Below, in pieces: positions 13,401 through 20,829 of a stretch of 64,000 bases of DNA (the first letter of the stretch is position 1; each line of letters starts with the position of its first letter). This DNA comes from Diploptera punctata (Eukaryota; Arthropoda; Insecta; Blattodea; Blaberidae). The notes under the pieces were generated by a model. It did not search any database. It was not told the DNA's origin and saw only the letters and a program-made list of their open reading frames with translations. The stretch is from the NCBI GenBank assembly GCA_030220185.1, contig JASPKZ010002336.1, positions 592,501-656,500 of the forward strand, written 5' to 3'. The translations under genes were made by a program, and so were the position numbers.

Positions 13401-16400
13401 TTTTTAAATTAAAGTTGTTGGGAAGAAATTGTTTCTTGAACTTTGCTGTTTATGGATGAAAACATGTTTCTTTGGAATTTACACGATAATAGAAATTCCG
13501 AATCATTAAGGCCTGAAGTTAAGAATTTCCAAAGTTTATATGCTTGAATTTCTAGTTTACTTATTTTAGAGTAAAAATATTGAATTTTCAAGTCCAACCA
13601 TTTTTGTTTTGCAAATCTGGCAATTCTCTCTCTGTTTCTACAGTTGTTTGATATCTTAACTTGAATGAAGTTACGAAATACAGATTTTTTTAATAGTATT
13701 TGAAAAAAATTAATATGTACTCCGTAAACCAATAAAAGTAATTTTTGTTCTTATCTTGTAGTATAAATTACTGTCTGTTGACTTGGTAAACATGTTGATG
13801 TCAGTAGATTCTTCCAGAAGATGAACTAAGATGTTAAATTATAGTATAAATCCTTAGGCACAAAGTAATAATCCATGATATGAAGATGTTCATAGATTTG
13901 AAATTCATCGGAGAACATATTTGACAACTCACCTCATAGATTTCATGTTTTTCACAATACTGCAGTTTCAAACAAAATCTCGTTCATCTTCAGTCATAAC
14001 TCCGACTGATGAATTTCATTAGTTATGGCTGAAGATGAATGAGATTTTGTTTGAAACTGCAGTATCGTGAAAAACATGAAATCTATGAGGTGAGTTGTCA
14101 AAACTGTCCTCCGATGAACCTCAATTATTATACCTCATAATTTTTACTTCCCAACATTAATTTAATATATGTTCATAGATACCAATACATAGGAACTTCT
14201 AGTAGATGATGATATTGAAGAAATTGTCTTTTTTCTTTGTACAAATTAAGATCCACTAGCTTAGAAGCCAGATACTCTATTATCACCAAGAAAATCCCAC
14301 TCATTAATATAAAATATATTTTTTATTTACTTTCAGCATGGAAGAGTGTGAGGCTCTATGTAATCGCTTGGCCATTATGGTTGGTGGACAATTCAAATGC
14401 ATGGGTGGTATTCAATATTTAAAACAAAAGTTTGGACAAGGCTTCACAATTATGATAAAGTTAAAATCAAGTGAATCTGATAAAGAAAATCTTATCAGAC
14501 TTAAGAATCAAATTCAAGATAACTTCAGAAATGGATGTGTTCTTAAAGATGAACATCAGGTAAAACAGGAATTTATAATCTTTATATGTAAAAATGAGTG
14601 TGAGTCTGTCTGTTTGTCTGTCTGTCCTTTATGGACTCAAAAACTAAAAAACTACTTTAATTAACATATATACCGATTTTCCAATTGAGGGTCTTTCCAC
14701 TTTTCAGCAGTTGCCCTTTTACCAGCCGGCTGCTGGCCCTTCACATCCACATGTGTCAATCACAGAGGTAGATGATCAACAGCCAGTGTAGGGGTGACAT
14801 GTGGTTAGCATGTCGAGTCCCCCAGCCGTTATAGCTGGTTCCTCAACCTGGAGCCGCTACTTATTGTAGCTACCCAATTGCCTCATGATGCTGGGTGGGC
14901 ACCGGTCCCATACTGACCAAAATACCATGAGAAGATTTCTTCCCCATGGAGACTCGAACCAGCGCAAGTCCCGTAGCTCTGCGCCAAGGCTTCCTACCTT
15001 AACCACTCGACTACGGCGCGGGACAACATATATACAAGTAACATATTACCTTATGTACAATAGGGCCAGAGCTAAAAAAAAAGTATCTTTGCACGTAGCC
15101 TTTTGAATGCTTAAATGGCTTATGCTGCCTAAATCATAACAAATACACCAAATTAATGTACACAGAATTGAATATCTCAAAAAATTCTAGAGAATTCTAT
15201 AAAAAGTCCATGACAGCATATGTCTTTTACGGATAACTCACAATAACCATTTTTGACTTTCAGCTCATTGATACCAAGAAGATTGGGATTAGTAGATTCC
15301 CTAGCAATGCCAAGTAATCAGCATGGAGTTTCTAAAAAGAATTACAATATAAATTTATAATAATTTTCTTTTTACTTATTCAACTAAACATAAAAACACA
15401 TTTAACTTATTTAGATATTTAGACATGCCGGGTTTTAGCTAGTTTTATATAAAAATTCTACAGATGCATACTTGTACATACATATTCATCATTCATGTTC
15501 CTAAATAGATAATTCATCATTGAAAAACATAAATGAGGAGCCCAAAATCATAAGGGCCTAAAGTATTTTGGTGTGTTGAAATTTTAGCATATATACCTTC
15601 TCTTGCTTAATTAATTCATTTATACATTCAAATTTGTCTTGAATGGATGTATGAGAATTTTACAAAAGTAGTAGTAGTAGTAGTAGTAGTAGTAATAGTA
15701 GTAGTAGTAGTAATAGTAGTAGTAGTAGTATTCAAATGTTCTGAAGCTCTTGATTTGTCATCATTCACTTGCGGGCTTCCCAATAATATTCAGCAATTTG
15801 GAATGGTGTTCCAACTATTTTCTGAAGATCAGCACAGAACATCAATTGATCCTTGTTCATTATCGATACCAAATATTCTATCTAAATTTTAGTTTGTTAT
15901 GAGATCCAAGCAAAATATAGATTTATTCCATTCTCATCATCATTATCATCATAGTTGTCACAAAATCCCTCTTTGGTCACAGCCTTCCTTGAAGCTTCTG
16001 CCAAACTTCACTATTAACCCCTAGCCTTCACAATTTCTTTCACCCAGAGCCTTTACATCCTTTAGTATTCTACCTTCCCATCTAAGTTTAGGTCTTCCTT
16101 TTGGTTCCCCCCCCTTTCATGTTGCAGTAAGTATTTTATATAAAGGCAAGTGATCACTAGATCTTGTCGCATGTCCTGCATTAATTAAAAATAATGTAAA
16201 GGTGAAAACTGTATTTTTTGTCCAATACCACCAAGCTATCTTTATGACATTTCTGGCTTTCTCTTCTGGCATTGACAGAATTGTAATCCACTTCTGAGAA
16301 TTGGAGTGCCTGGAAGGCTGAGTTGTTACCCTCGATGATATGATAATAAAAAATAAGGAGAGTCCTTAAACCTAAAGTTAACTTAAATTCCAGACCATGG

Positions 16401-19082
16401 GTGACCACAAGATCATTCCCTTTCATTTTATTAATTCCAGTGGTAAAATTTAAATAGTTAGTGGGAAATTTAAGGAAAAAATTCTCTAGTCTGACTGGGA
16501 ATCGAACATGGAACCTCATGAACTGTTAGTCAGATGCTCTGACCACTCTTCCATGAGACTGATCATGTGAAAACTGCATTTAATTTATTTTATAACCATC
16601 AAATTTTATGTACTTAGGTAAAATTAGCTATCTGAAATATATTCCGTGATTTAACTTTTATTGAACTTTTTAAATTTAAATTGTATGTTCTGTGATTCTC
16701 ACAGAGGTTATATTTGAGTGTGTACATTTTATTAAAAATAGTTGCAGTCCTACTATCATTGATGCTGATTACTATTTTCATATATGTCATAATAGAGATT
16801 GTCAGTTTATATTTAATAATGTGATTTTAGAGACAGATAAAATGGAAAAATCTTCATGATAATATTTTAAAATTGTAGTATTCATTAATTTCTGGAAATA
16901 AATCAGCAAATTATTTCTATAAAATAAATTTACTGAAACAATAGTCCTCTATTTATTGGATATTACACAAAAGCATGCATTCTAATTGAAAAATACAAAT
17001 GCTATACATCTTATATCCCGGCTAACAAATGATTTTATGGGACGAGAAGACCCTATAGAGTTTAATAATTTTATTAATTTAATGGGTTAGGCTACTATCT
17101 TAATTTTTAAGATTATTTTGTTGGGGCGATAGGAAGATAGATTTAACTCCTTTTTTTTTTTTTTGTATACATAAATTTATGGTTGGGGGATAAGTCAGTT
17201 TTTTGACAAAATGAACTATAATTCTAGAATGTTATTTACTTCATTTTTCATTATTATATGCTGTTAAGTAATATTACACATCTTTTAGCAATTAGAAGGC
17301 TATGTAGGATAATCTATCCATTAAGCACAGTGAAAATTTTTTCTAAGTCCCAGGCAGACACCACGCGCATACACCAACAAACGCAAAGCGGTTTACTCTA
17401 TGGAATATCGTAATGCAGTCAATGTTATAAATGGTATTTAACAAACCTAAAAGCTAACCTAACACAATTTAAGTACTCTAGCCAGTGAAAGACCAACCTA
17501 AAAGCTAACCTAATGCAATTTAAGCACTCTAATCTGTGAAAGAATGCAATGCCCAAAAATAAATAGTAAGTTCTCAAATTCTGAATTACATAACCTATGT
17601 TGGCTGCACTGTTGTTGTATAGAATATTCTTTAAAATCAATATGACTGCCACATCTTCATGTTACGTATATACTTAATATCATACAAAAATAAGTTCAAA
17701 TAATCGTTAGAAAAAATGTAAAATTTGTTGTAAATGGTGAGAAATAATTTGAAAATAAAACCCTGTTGGTGCATGCGTGTGGTGTCTGCCTCGGACTTAG
17801 AAAAATTTCTCACTGCGCTTAATGGAAACATCAGCTGGCTGTGTATTATGAGTCTGAGGGAAGTGAATTATATTGGGGATGAATAGAAAATATTAGCTCA
17901 GGGTAGGAATGTATGCAGCCATAAACCTCCAGTGAATTAGTTAGTGTATTATGAATATTCTAGAATATCTCACAAATTAGGATGTGTAAAAGGGGATTTG
18001 TTTTTTTTCATCTTTCCAAAAAATTTGGTTGCAGTGACTTATTCCCTTTTACCTATGCACCTTTGTTATTATTTTAGAATATGTACATTATTTCTGGGGG
18101 CACGCCGTAGCGTAGTGGTTAAGGCACTGATCTACAAGCCGGAGGGTCGAGGGTTCAAGGCGGCCGTCACGCAGGGCTGACAACCCGGCTGACATCAAGT
18201 GCCGATGTCTAGAAAAAGTGGGAGCCTTAACCTCCTACTACCCCAAGGGTCTCCTGAGGCCTGTTGTGGGATCACTTTTACTTTACTTACATTATTTCTG
18301 TCATGTAACATGATCTGGCAAAATGATGAGTAAATTACCATAAGAATCATTCATGCTAATGTCTTGTAAAGTGATCCCACAACAGGTCCGGAGGCCCTTG
18401 GGTTAGTAGGAGGTTAAGGCTTCCACTTTTTCTAGACAATCGGCACTTTTATGTCAGCCGGGTTGTCAGCCCTGCGTGACGGCCGCCTTTACCCCCAGAA
18501 CAAGCGTCTGGTACTCATTTCCATTAGAGGCTGAGTCGACCCCAGGGCCATAGTGCCGTCAGAGGGTTTGGGTCAGTTTAAAAATCCTGACCCCAATGGG
18601 ACTTGAACCCTCGACCCTCCGGCTTGTAGCTCAGTGCCTTAACCACTACGCTACGGCGCTAATGTCTTATACAGAACTTAAATCACAAAAAGTGTAAAAC
18701 ATATTTGCAGGATATACAGAACTTAAATCACAAAAAGTGTAAAACATATTTGCAGGATATCAATCAAAGGAATCAAAATTTAGTTTATTTTCTACAGTAA
18801 AAAGTATAAAACTGAATATCAACACTTCTACTTTTTGTACCCAGAATAATACTGATTTAGAATGTAACATTCTCTTAAAAACTTATTTTCTTTTTTCAGG
18901 GACTTCTCCATTACCATGTAACAGATCCTAGTGTGCCTTGGAAATATCTTTTCAGAACAATGGAAAACATAAAACACCATATTACAATAGTGGAAGACTA
19001 CACTATTAGTGAAACAACACTTGAACAAGTTTTCTTGTCATTTGCAAGGGGGCAGTCTCAAGAAATGTCAACATATCTTTAA
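1415..19082 (+). CDS. ABCA-subfamily ABC transporter, 3' part (NBD2 and C-terminus), five exons
   Basis: Spliced gene: exons 1415-1671, 4882-5029, 8967-9177, 14337-14559, 18900-19082; all introns GT..AG and all phases agree (339 residues plus TAA). ABCA proteins are full-length ABC transporters that move lipids across plasma or vesicle membranes using two ATPase domains; this is the second one. Seen in order: Walker A (GINGAGKTT), Q-loop (YCPQFDAI), signature ([10 protein letters not shown]), Walker B plus glutamate ([13 protein letters not shown]), H-loop (TSHS), then the ABCA-type C-terminal tail ending near [11 protein letters not shown]. The TSGVDP form and the EECEALC stretch after the H-loop are typical of ABCA and closest in my memory to ABCA3. 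The first NBD and both membrane domains must lie left of the window, so the gene is 5'-partial here. All catalytic motifs are intact and there is no stop or frameshift, so it is probably functional. The introns (3.2, 3.9, 5.2 and 4.3 kb) are packed with transposons. Confidence 0.93.
1762..2014 (+). repeat. Type-B tRNA-bearing unit (single arm)
   Basis: Leader with CTTCTTAATAAAGAAG and CCATTTGCAAG, TATATAAG at 1883-1890, a tRNA-like block at about 1919-1990 (GGTAGCTCAGTTGGTAGAGC, B box GGGTTCAAACCCC), then TTTTTCTCTTTAAATATA. It lies in ABCA intron 1 and is diverged (about 80% by eye). Confidence 0.75.
2446..2727. mobile_element. Fold-back element of Penelope type (P4), TSD-bounded
   Basis: A 282-bp insertion flanked by the 13-bp duplication TACTACTGACTTT (2433-2445 and 2728-2740), inside a Penelope ORF. 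Its halves are inverted: ATCTTACCTCAATATTAATG on the left and the complement at about 2635-2660. Related copies are at 10455-10605 and 12285-12815. Confidence 0.8.
3155..3509 (-). repeat. SINE family G, copy 1
   Basis: The tRNA-like head is on the minus strand near 3440-3505 (GTAGCCGAGTGGTTAAGG, class-II Ser/Leu-like). The tail reads CAAACAAACAAA on the plus strand. TSD GGGAGTATATGCA at 3142-3154 and 3510-3522. Confidence 0.85.
3742..3830 (+). mobile_element. hAT-type terminal fragment
   Basis: TAGGGACACCCAAACTACGG followed by a GGCCC/GGGCC hairpin matches the usual end of hAT elements of the 'CAGGG..CAAACT..GGCCC' kind. The other terminus was not found nearby, so this is a fragment. Confidence 0.5.
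3992..4243. mobile_element. 252-bp MITE with ~33-bp TIRs
   Basis: The ends are TTGAAGGGTCCAGGG and its complement; the inverted match runs inward to ATGAATGTCACA. No coding capacity. It sits between AAT-rich tracts, so the TSD cannot be read. Superfamily not determined. Confidence 0.75.
4268..4500 (-). pseudogene. LINE ORF2 C-terminal fragment
   Basis: The minus strand encodes [20 protein letters not shown] and [15 protein letters not shown], a typical non-LTR ORF2 C-terminus. It is 5'-truncated, with no RT motifs. Confidence 0.6.
4582..4702. repeat. AAT microsatellite
   Basis: About 40 AAT units with a few interruptions, 180 bases before the ABCA exon at 4882. It produces poly-Asn or poly-Tyr frames that are not genes. 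Confidence 0.95.
4882..5029 (+). CDS. ABCA exon with Q-loop
   Basis: The acceptor TTTATTGCAG ends at 4881; the donor GGTAAGT follows 5029. 148 bases, phase 0 in and phase 1 out. Encodes the Q-loop ([10 protein letters not shown]) and the helical region leading to the signature motif. Confidence 0.9.
5030..5390. other. Intron sequence, nothing recognised
   Basis: AT-rich ABCA intron sequence. I see no open frame, tRNA-like core or inverted repeat. Confidence 0.5.
5399..5789 (+). repeat. SINE family E, copy 1
   Basis: tRNA-like head (GACTAGTGGTTATGCTCC, B box GGGTTCAAACCC) then a body containing CCGAGTCTGAAGATTT and an AAATAAAT tail. TSD ATCTATTT at 5391-5398 and 5790-5797. Other copies at 32090-32518 and 49762-50165; diverged ones at 42900 and 50990. 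Confidence 0.8.
5820..7200. mobile_element. Penelope-type fold-back terminus (P3) split by the LINE
   Basis: Left piece 5820-5850 and right piece 7035-7200 join across the TSD into the same terminus seen at 25320 and 13885: AACATTATGAGGTAT then, about 40 bases on, ACCTCATA, then CTGCAGTTTCAAA. Only one arm is left here. Confidence 0.65.
5851..7034 (-). pseudogene. LINE with RNase H domain, 5'-truncated, TSD-bounded
   Basis: Minus-strand frames give an RNase H fold ([15 protein letters not shown], then [11 protein letters not shown], then [20 protein letters not shown]) and a terminal zinc-knuckle-like [15 protein letters not shown]. This order belongs to the RNase H-bearing non-LTR clades (I/Jockey/R1 group). 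The RT is missing, so the copy is 5'-truncated. TSD ACATTATGAGGTAT at 5837-5850 and 7035-7048 shows insertion into a Penelope terminus. The frame is broken between 6079 and 6396. Confidence 0.85.
7222..7600. mobile_element. Long-TIR element, 379 bp
   Basis: CTGGCAGGTGGCATTGTCCT on the left matches the complement of the right end, and the match continues for about 110 bases with ~75% identity (a shared TGTAGGCCTTT.GGAAA and CTTCAGCAGAA). No coding capacity and no clear TSD. Confidence 0.65.
7699..7935. mobile_element. piggyBac-like MITE (TTAA duplication)
   Basis: Flanked by TTAA at 7695-7698 and 7936-7939; the ends are CCTTTACACTGC and GCAGTGAAAAGG. 237 bp, non-coding. TTAA target duplication with CC..GG ends is diagnostic of piggyBac. 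Confidence 0.75.
8123..8365. mobile_element. Tc1/mariner-type MITE
   Basis: The TIR contains TTAGAATAGCAAGGGC on both sides (ends TGAGG..CCTCA) with TA at 8121-8122 and 8366-8367. 243 bp, no ORF. Confidence 0.7.
8368..8781. mobile_element. Type-B inverted pair
   Basis: Left arm on the minus strand (tRNA-like 8395-8460), right arm on the plus strand (tRNA-like 8648-8720). The edges are the family's ATTTGAAGAG and AATAATAAAAAC. A short possible duplication, ATATGT, flanks it (8365-8370 and about 8787-8792). It lies directly against the MITE at 8123-8365. Confidence 0.75.
8967..9177 (+). CDS. ABCA exon with signature, Walker B and H-loop
   Basis: The acceptor TTTTATAG ends at 8966; the donor GTGAGT begins at 9178. 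211 bases, completing a glycine codon from the previous exon and ending two bases into a serine codon. It holds the signature [10 protein letters not shown], Walker B IIFLDEP, the D-loop SGVDP and the H-loop histidine (TSH). Confidence 0.92.
9178..9578. other. Intron sequence, nothing recognised
   Basis: ABCA intron; no tRNA-like core, frame or inverted repeat that I can support. Confidence 0.45.
9589..9805 (-). repeat. Type-B unit, single arm, TSD-bounded
   Basis: Begins at the family edge TATATTTGAAGAG, with the tRNA-like block on the minus strand (9620-9690). TSD AAATTAATAA at 9579-9588 and 9806-9815. Only one arm is present, so single-arm and paired forms share an outer edge. Confidence 0.8.
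9816..10396. other. Intron sequence, nothing recognised
   Basis: AT-rich; a 60-codon frame at 10016-10198 has no recognisable motif and is not counted as a gene. Confidence 0.45.
10397..10645. mobile_element. Penelope-type fold-back (P4) between ATT tracts
   Basis: ATT microsatellite at 10397-10449, then a palindrome (10455-10605) with arms around CATCTTACCTCAATATTAAT, then AAT/ATT runs to 10645. The left end AGGAAGTTATATTTTGAGG matches the 12285 copy and, inverted, the 2446 copy. Confidence 0.75.
10840..12060 (-). repeat. Tandem array of type-C tRNA-like units
   Basis: Four units in one orientation start near 10845, 11236, 11526 and 11866 with TTTTATTTGAAGAG or a variant. Each holds a minus-strand tRNA-like block (e.g. 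GGGATTCGAACCCAATGTCT) and a body with TTTAACAAGAAGACTTTATT. Spacing is 290-390 bp. The third unit carries a ~45-bp insert of a Penelope terminus. Confidence 0.75.
12119..12181 (+). repeat. Two-copy tandem duplication of ~31 bp
   Basis: The unit containing TACTGTTACTACTGCTGCTT occurs twice back to back. Non-coding. Confidence 0.8.
12285..12815. mobile_element. Penelope-type fold-back (P4) split by a type-B pair
   Basis: Left part 12285-12330 (AGGAAGTGATATTTTGATG) and right part 12751-12815 (ATTGAGGTAAGATGATCAGAC and its inverted partner) rejoin across the 13-bp duplication of the inserted unit. Confidence 0.75.
12331..12750. mobile_element. Type-B inverted pair, TSD-bounded
   Basis: The minus-strand tRNA-like block (12357-12425) faces a plus-strand one (12611-12685). 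TSD TATATTATTTTTA at 12318-12330 and 12751-12763 encloses both arms, so the pair inserted as one unit. TATATAAG at 12575-12582 lies 36 bases before the right tRNA-like start. The 3' edge is AATAATAAAAACTTC. Confidence 0.9.
12815..13740 (-). pseudogene. Penelope-like RT, N-terminal part
   Basis: The minus strand encodes [19 protein letters not shown] (about 12950-13010), the conserved entry to the Penelope RT, preceded by the N-terminal region up to 13732. Several frameshifts or stops (near 13150 and 13400). The RT catalytic core is not here. Confidence 0.75.
13885..14150. mobile_element. Penelope-type fold-back (P3), nearly intact palindrome
   Basis: Arms of about 100 bp, e.g. TTGACAACTCACCTCATAGA against its complement at 14080-14100, with a short spacer near 14005-14020. 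The arms hold CTGCAGTTTCAAAC and CATCTTCAG blocks shared with 25320 and 7049. Confidence 0.8.
14337..14559 (+). CDS. ABCA exon after the H-loop
   Basis: The acceptor TACTTTCAG ends at 14336; the donor GTAAAACA begins at 14560. Encodes [14 protein letters not shown] and the following beta-rich segment of the NBD2 C-terminal part. A Helitron 5' end lies only 19 bases into the following intron. Confidence 0.9.
14579..15442 (+). mobile_element. Non-autonomous Helitron
   Basis: Starts 5'-TC at 14579 after an A (TCTTTATATGTAAAA) and ends GTTTTAGCTAG at 15442 before a T, the A^T insertion and TC..CTAG ends of Helitrons. It contains a SINE-G. Its start is only 19 bases inside the ABCA intron that begins at 14560. 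No Rep/helicase coding. Confidence 0.65.
14674..15024 (-). repeat. SINE family G inside the Helitron
   Basis: tRNA-like head on the minus strand (14950-15020). TSD AACATATATAC at 14663-14673 and 15025-15035. Confidence 0.85.
15443..15667. other. Intron sequence, nothing recognised
   Basis: No frame, repeat core or motif seen. Confidence 0.4.
15668..15885 (-). pseudogene. 3' end of the RNase H LINE, with TAC-repeat tail
   Basis: The segment from 15728 repeats 5845-5990 with a few differences (same CAGCAATTTGGAATGGTGTT). On the minus strand it ends in (TAC)n, seen as (GTA)n at 15668-15730. Strongly 5'-truncated. Confidence 0.75.
15935..16140 (-). pseudogene. LINE 3' end with (ATG)n-type tail
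   Basis: Minus-strand coding remnants ([20 protein letters not shown], then FGRSFKEG) followed by ATGATGATAATGATGATGAG. Typical ORF2 C-terminus; frameshifted. Confidence 0.55.
16212..16566 (-). repeat. SINE family A, copy 2
   Basis: tRNA-like head on the minus strand near 16495-16560 (B box GTTCGATTCCCAG). TSD GTGAAAACTG at 16202-16211 and 16567-16576. Confidence 0.8.
16577..17030. other. Intron sequence, nothing recognised
   Basis: AT-rich; no supported feature. Confidence 0.4.
17033..17195 (+). other. NUMT: fragment of mitochondrial 16S rRNA
   Basis: GACGAGAAGACCCTATAGAG followed by a variable AT stretch and TTTTGTTGGGGCGATAGGAA is the conserved core of metazoan mitochondrial large-subunit rRNA (domain V entry). 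Only ~160 bases of it are present, in an ABCA intron, so it is a nuclear copy of mitochondrial DNA, not a working gene. Confidence 0.8.
17318..17825. mobile_element. 508-bp element with ~65-bp TIRs
   Basis: The ends CCATTAAGC and GCTTAATGG, with an extended inverted match through CTAAGTCC.AGGCAGACACCA. The middle holds a ~60-bp direct duplication (17441-17545, unit with AACCTAAAAGCTAACCTAA). Superfamily not determined; TSD unclear. Confidence 0.75.
17880..17950 (+). pseudogene. Short LINE 3' fragment
   Basis: Matches the 3' end at 40890-40990 (TTAGCTCAGGGTAGGAATGT against TTGGCTCAGGATAGGGATGT, then CAGTGAATTAGTTAG). Too short to classify. Confidence 0.5.
18097..18288 (+). repeat. SINE family F, internally deleted
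   Basis: Head GTAGCGTAGTGGTTAAGGCA. The segment between the B box and the body is missing relative to 46705. TSD ACATTATTTCTG at 18085-18096 and 18289-18300. Confidence 0.85.
18366..18657 (-). repeat. SINE family F, minus copy
   Basis: A full-length copy facing the one at 18097-18288. TSD GCTAATGTCTT at 18355-18365 and 18658-18668: separate duplications show two independent insertions. Confidence 0.85.
18669..18758 (+). repeat. Perfect 45-bp tandem duplication
   Basis: Two identical 45-base units beginning ATACAGAACTTAAATC, directly after the right TSD of the SINE-F and 140 bases before the last ABCA exon. Confidence 0.9.
18900..19082 (+). CDS. ABCA last exon with stop
   Basis: The acceptor TTTTTTCAG ends at 18899. 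61 codons including TAA at 19080-19082. Encodes the ABCA C-terminal tail ([19 protein letters not shown]). Candidate AATAAA poly(A) signals follow within 220 bases. Confidence 0.9.
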   Translation, partial: GLLHYHVTDPSVPWKYLFRTMENIKHHITIVEDYTISETTLEQVFLSFARGQSQEMSTYL

Positions 19083-19244
19083 CATGTCTTATTTTGAGTG
19101 TGAATTCTGTCAGCAAAGTATTCTGCACTCAACATTTGCTAATGGTTAGTTGGATCTACAATTTATAGATTAGGAACTTTCCAACTTATAACCTACATAA
19201 TTTAATGAATAATGGATATTCAGCATCAAATATTTTCATCCTTA

Positions 19245-19298
19245 AATAAAATCAATGTTTAATTTTAAATCTGTTCTTTAATTTTTAAATGTAATAAA
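19245..19298 (+). terminator. Candidate poly(A) signals of the ABCA gene
   Basis: AATAAA occurs at 19245-19250 and 19293-19298, about 165 and 210 bases after the stop codon. No cleavage site can be fixed from sequence alone. Confidence 0.5.
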
Positions 19299-19374
19299 AT
19301 TACTATGGGAAGTAACACTGAGGTGACTTATCAATTCATATAATTGAATTGGTTTCTACATATATTTATTTATT

Positions 19375-19730
19375 TATTTAATAACTAATAAATAGTGAAC
19401 TGTGAAATCTCACCTCATAAACTATGTGATCTTGAAGCAAAGAACTGCAGTTTCAAGAGGCATTCCCCTCATCTTCAGCCATTTTTACAACTGTTGAATT
19501 TTGGTCTACACCTACATCTTCAAAGCTTCTATAGTCCACAGACGAAGAGAATGAAAACACGGGATGAAGGGGGGCATGGGGAATTGCAAGCGATACAATG
19601 GCAAACTACCTGAGAATGAAGGAACACTCATGACATATGAAATACCTACTGCTTTCATTCACTTCGTCTGTGAACAATATCTGATGTTGATTTGATGAAT
19701 GTATATTTATTTATTTATTTATTTTAAATA
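19375..19730. mobile_element. Penelope-type terminus remnant
   Basis: AAATCTCACCTCATAAACTA then CTGCAGTTTCAAGAGG and CTCATCTTCAGCC, the order found in the other fold-back arms. The partner arm is missing or decayed. The rest to 19730 is unclassified. Confidence 0.5.
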
Positions 19731-19739
19731 ACATCTCAT

Positions 19740-20010
19740 AATGATAGGTGAGGTGGAAAGAACTTTTTTTAAATAACTTTAAATTATACCCCATAGTGAT
19801 ATTTCCCACAGTAGTTAAATTCAAAGAATTCTCTCAAAATATCCCTTCATATAAATAAGAAGTAACTTAAACTTTTTAAATTTAGATACTCGTTTAGGTA
19901 AAATTTCCCTAAATGAATATACCTCATAGTGTGAATTCCTAAAATAACTAGTTAGATACTTATATTATTTTTAGTCTGGACATCTTACCTCAATTGGCAT
20001 TTGACAGTTG
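19740..20010. repeat. Stacked Penelope terminus pieces
   Basis: Short pieces: ATACCCCATAGTGATATTTCC (near 19783), a P1 end (ATGAATATACCTCATAGTGT at 19913) and a P4 piece (AGTCTGGACATCTTACCTCA at 19972). Nested or adjacent truncated insertions. Confidence 0.5.
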
Positions 20011-20765
20011 ATATTCCCTTACGCCTTCTCCCTCTGTTGGTGGACTGATGAACTTCCAAATTAAATATTTTCTCAGGAATTTAAAAATGTATTATTTTAT
20101 GATTTTTCTGTGTAAATTTATACACTTATACTGAATGATAAATTAATTTTTATCTTCAGAAATTAATTAATTATTTTGTCTTTGTATTTTTAATTGCAGG
20201 TTTTTTCCCCAAACTGTGAGTTCTTTAAATTTCTCTAATTGATTCATTAATTTTCCCTTCAATTTTCTTAACAAGTGCGAGCAGCTCCTGCAGAATTTTA
20301 TTTTCCCATTTTTTACATTCCTGAGACATTCTTTCATTCTGATGTTCAAGTTTCTATTTGTTTTTCCTATGTAGACTTTATTACAATCCCAATATTTTAT
20401 ATGAAAAATTCAGATTTTTTTATCTTTAATAATTTCCTCGTTTTTGTTCATTTTTATTAGTTTACTAAGGCTAAAATCATTTTTTGATACCAATTTGGCA
20501 TTGATTTTTTTTTAACTTATTGTGTGTCAGTTGTGTGGAAATGTCTTATTTGTTATATTTTCATCTTTTTAATTTAAGGATATTTTCTTTGATTAATTTT
20601 TGTTTTCTGAACCTATTTATTTTCTTGTAAATCATATTTTCTTCAAAGACATTCTCTATTGCTATGTTTATTATGTGTTCTTTCTCTTGATTTAAATTTT
20701 CTCTGTTCATGGGAATATTCACCAGTCTACGCGTTAAACTATTGAAGACTGCATATTGGTGTAAA
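20010..20765 (-). pseudogene. Penelope-like GIY-YIG region, decayed
   Basis: Minus-strand frames give a YIGKTNRNLNIRMKECLRNV-like stretch and KFKELTVWGKNLQLKIQR, the C-terminal GIY-YIG part; upstream RT-thumb remnants run to 20765. Several stops. Confidence 0.7.
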
Positions 20766-20829
20766 ATGTGGTTAAGTCCTGAAGCTTTAATTTAATACCA
20801 GTGCGTGCCTTTTTCTTGTAAATTATAAA

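Noticed and set aside
14000..14025. Hammerhead ribozyme (CTGATGA at 14007 and elsewhere in Penelope pieces)
   Set aside because: Penelope-like elements can carry hammerheads, but I could not find the matching GAAA and stems around any CTGATGA here. A covariance-model search (Infernal, Hammerhead models) would decide.
17441..17545. Telomere-like AACCTAA words
   Set aside because: Only a few scattered words in a two-copy repeat, not a TTAGG array.
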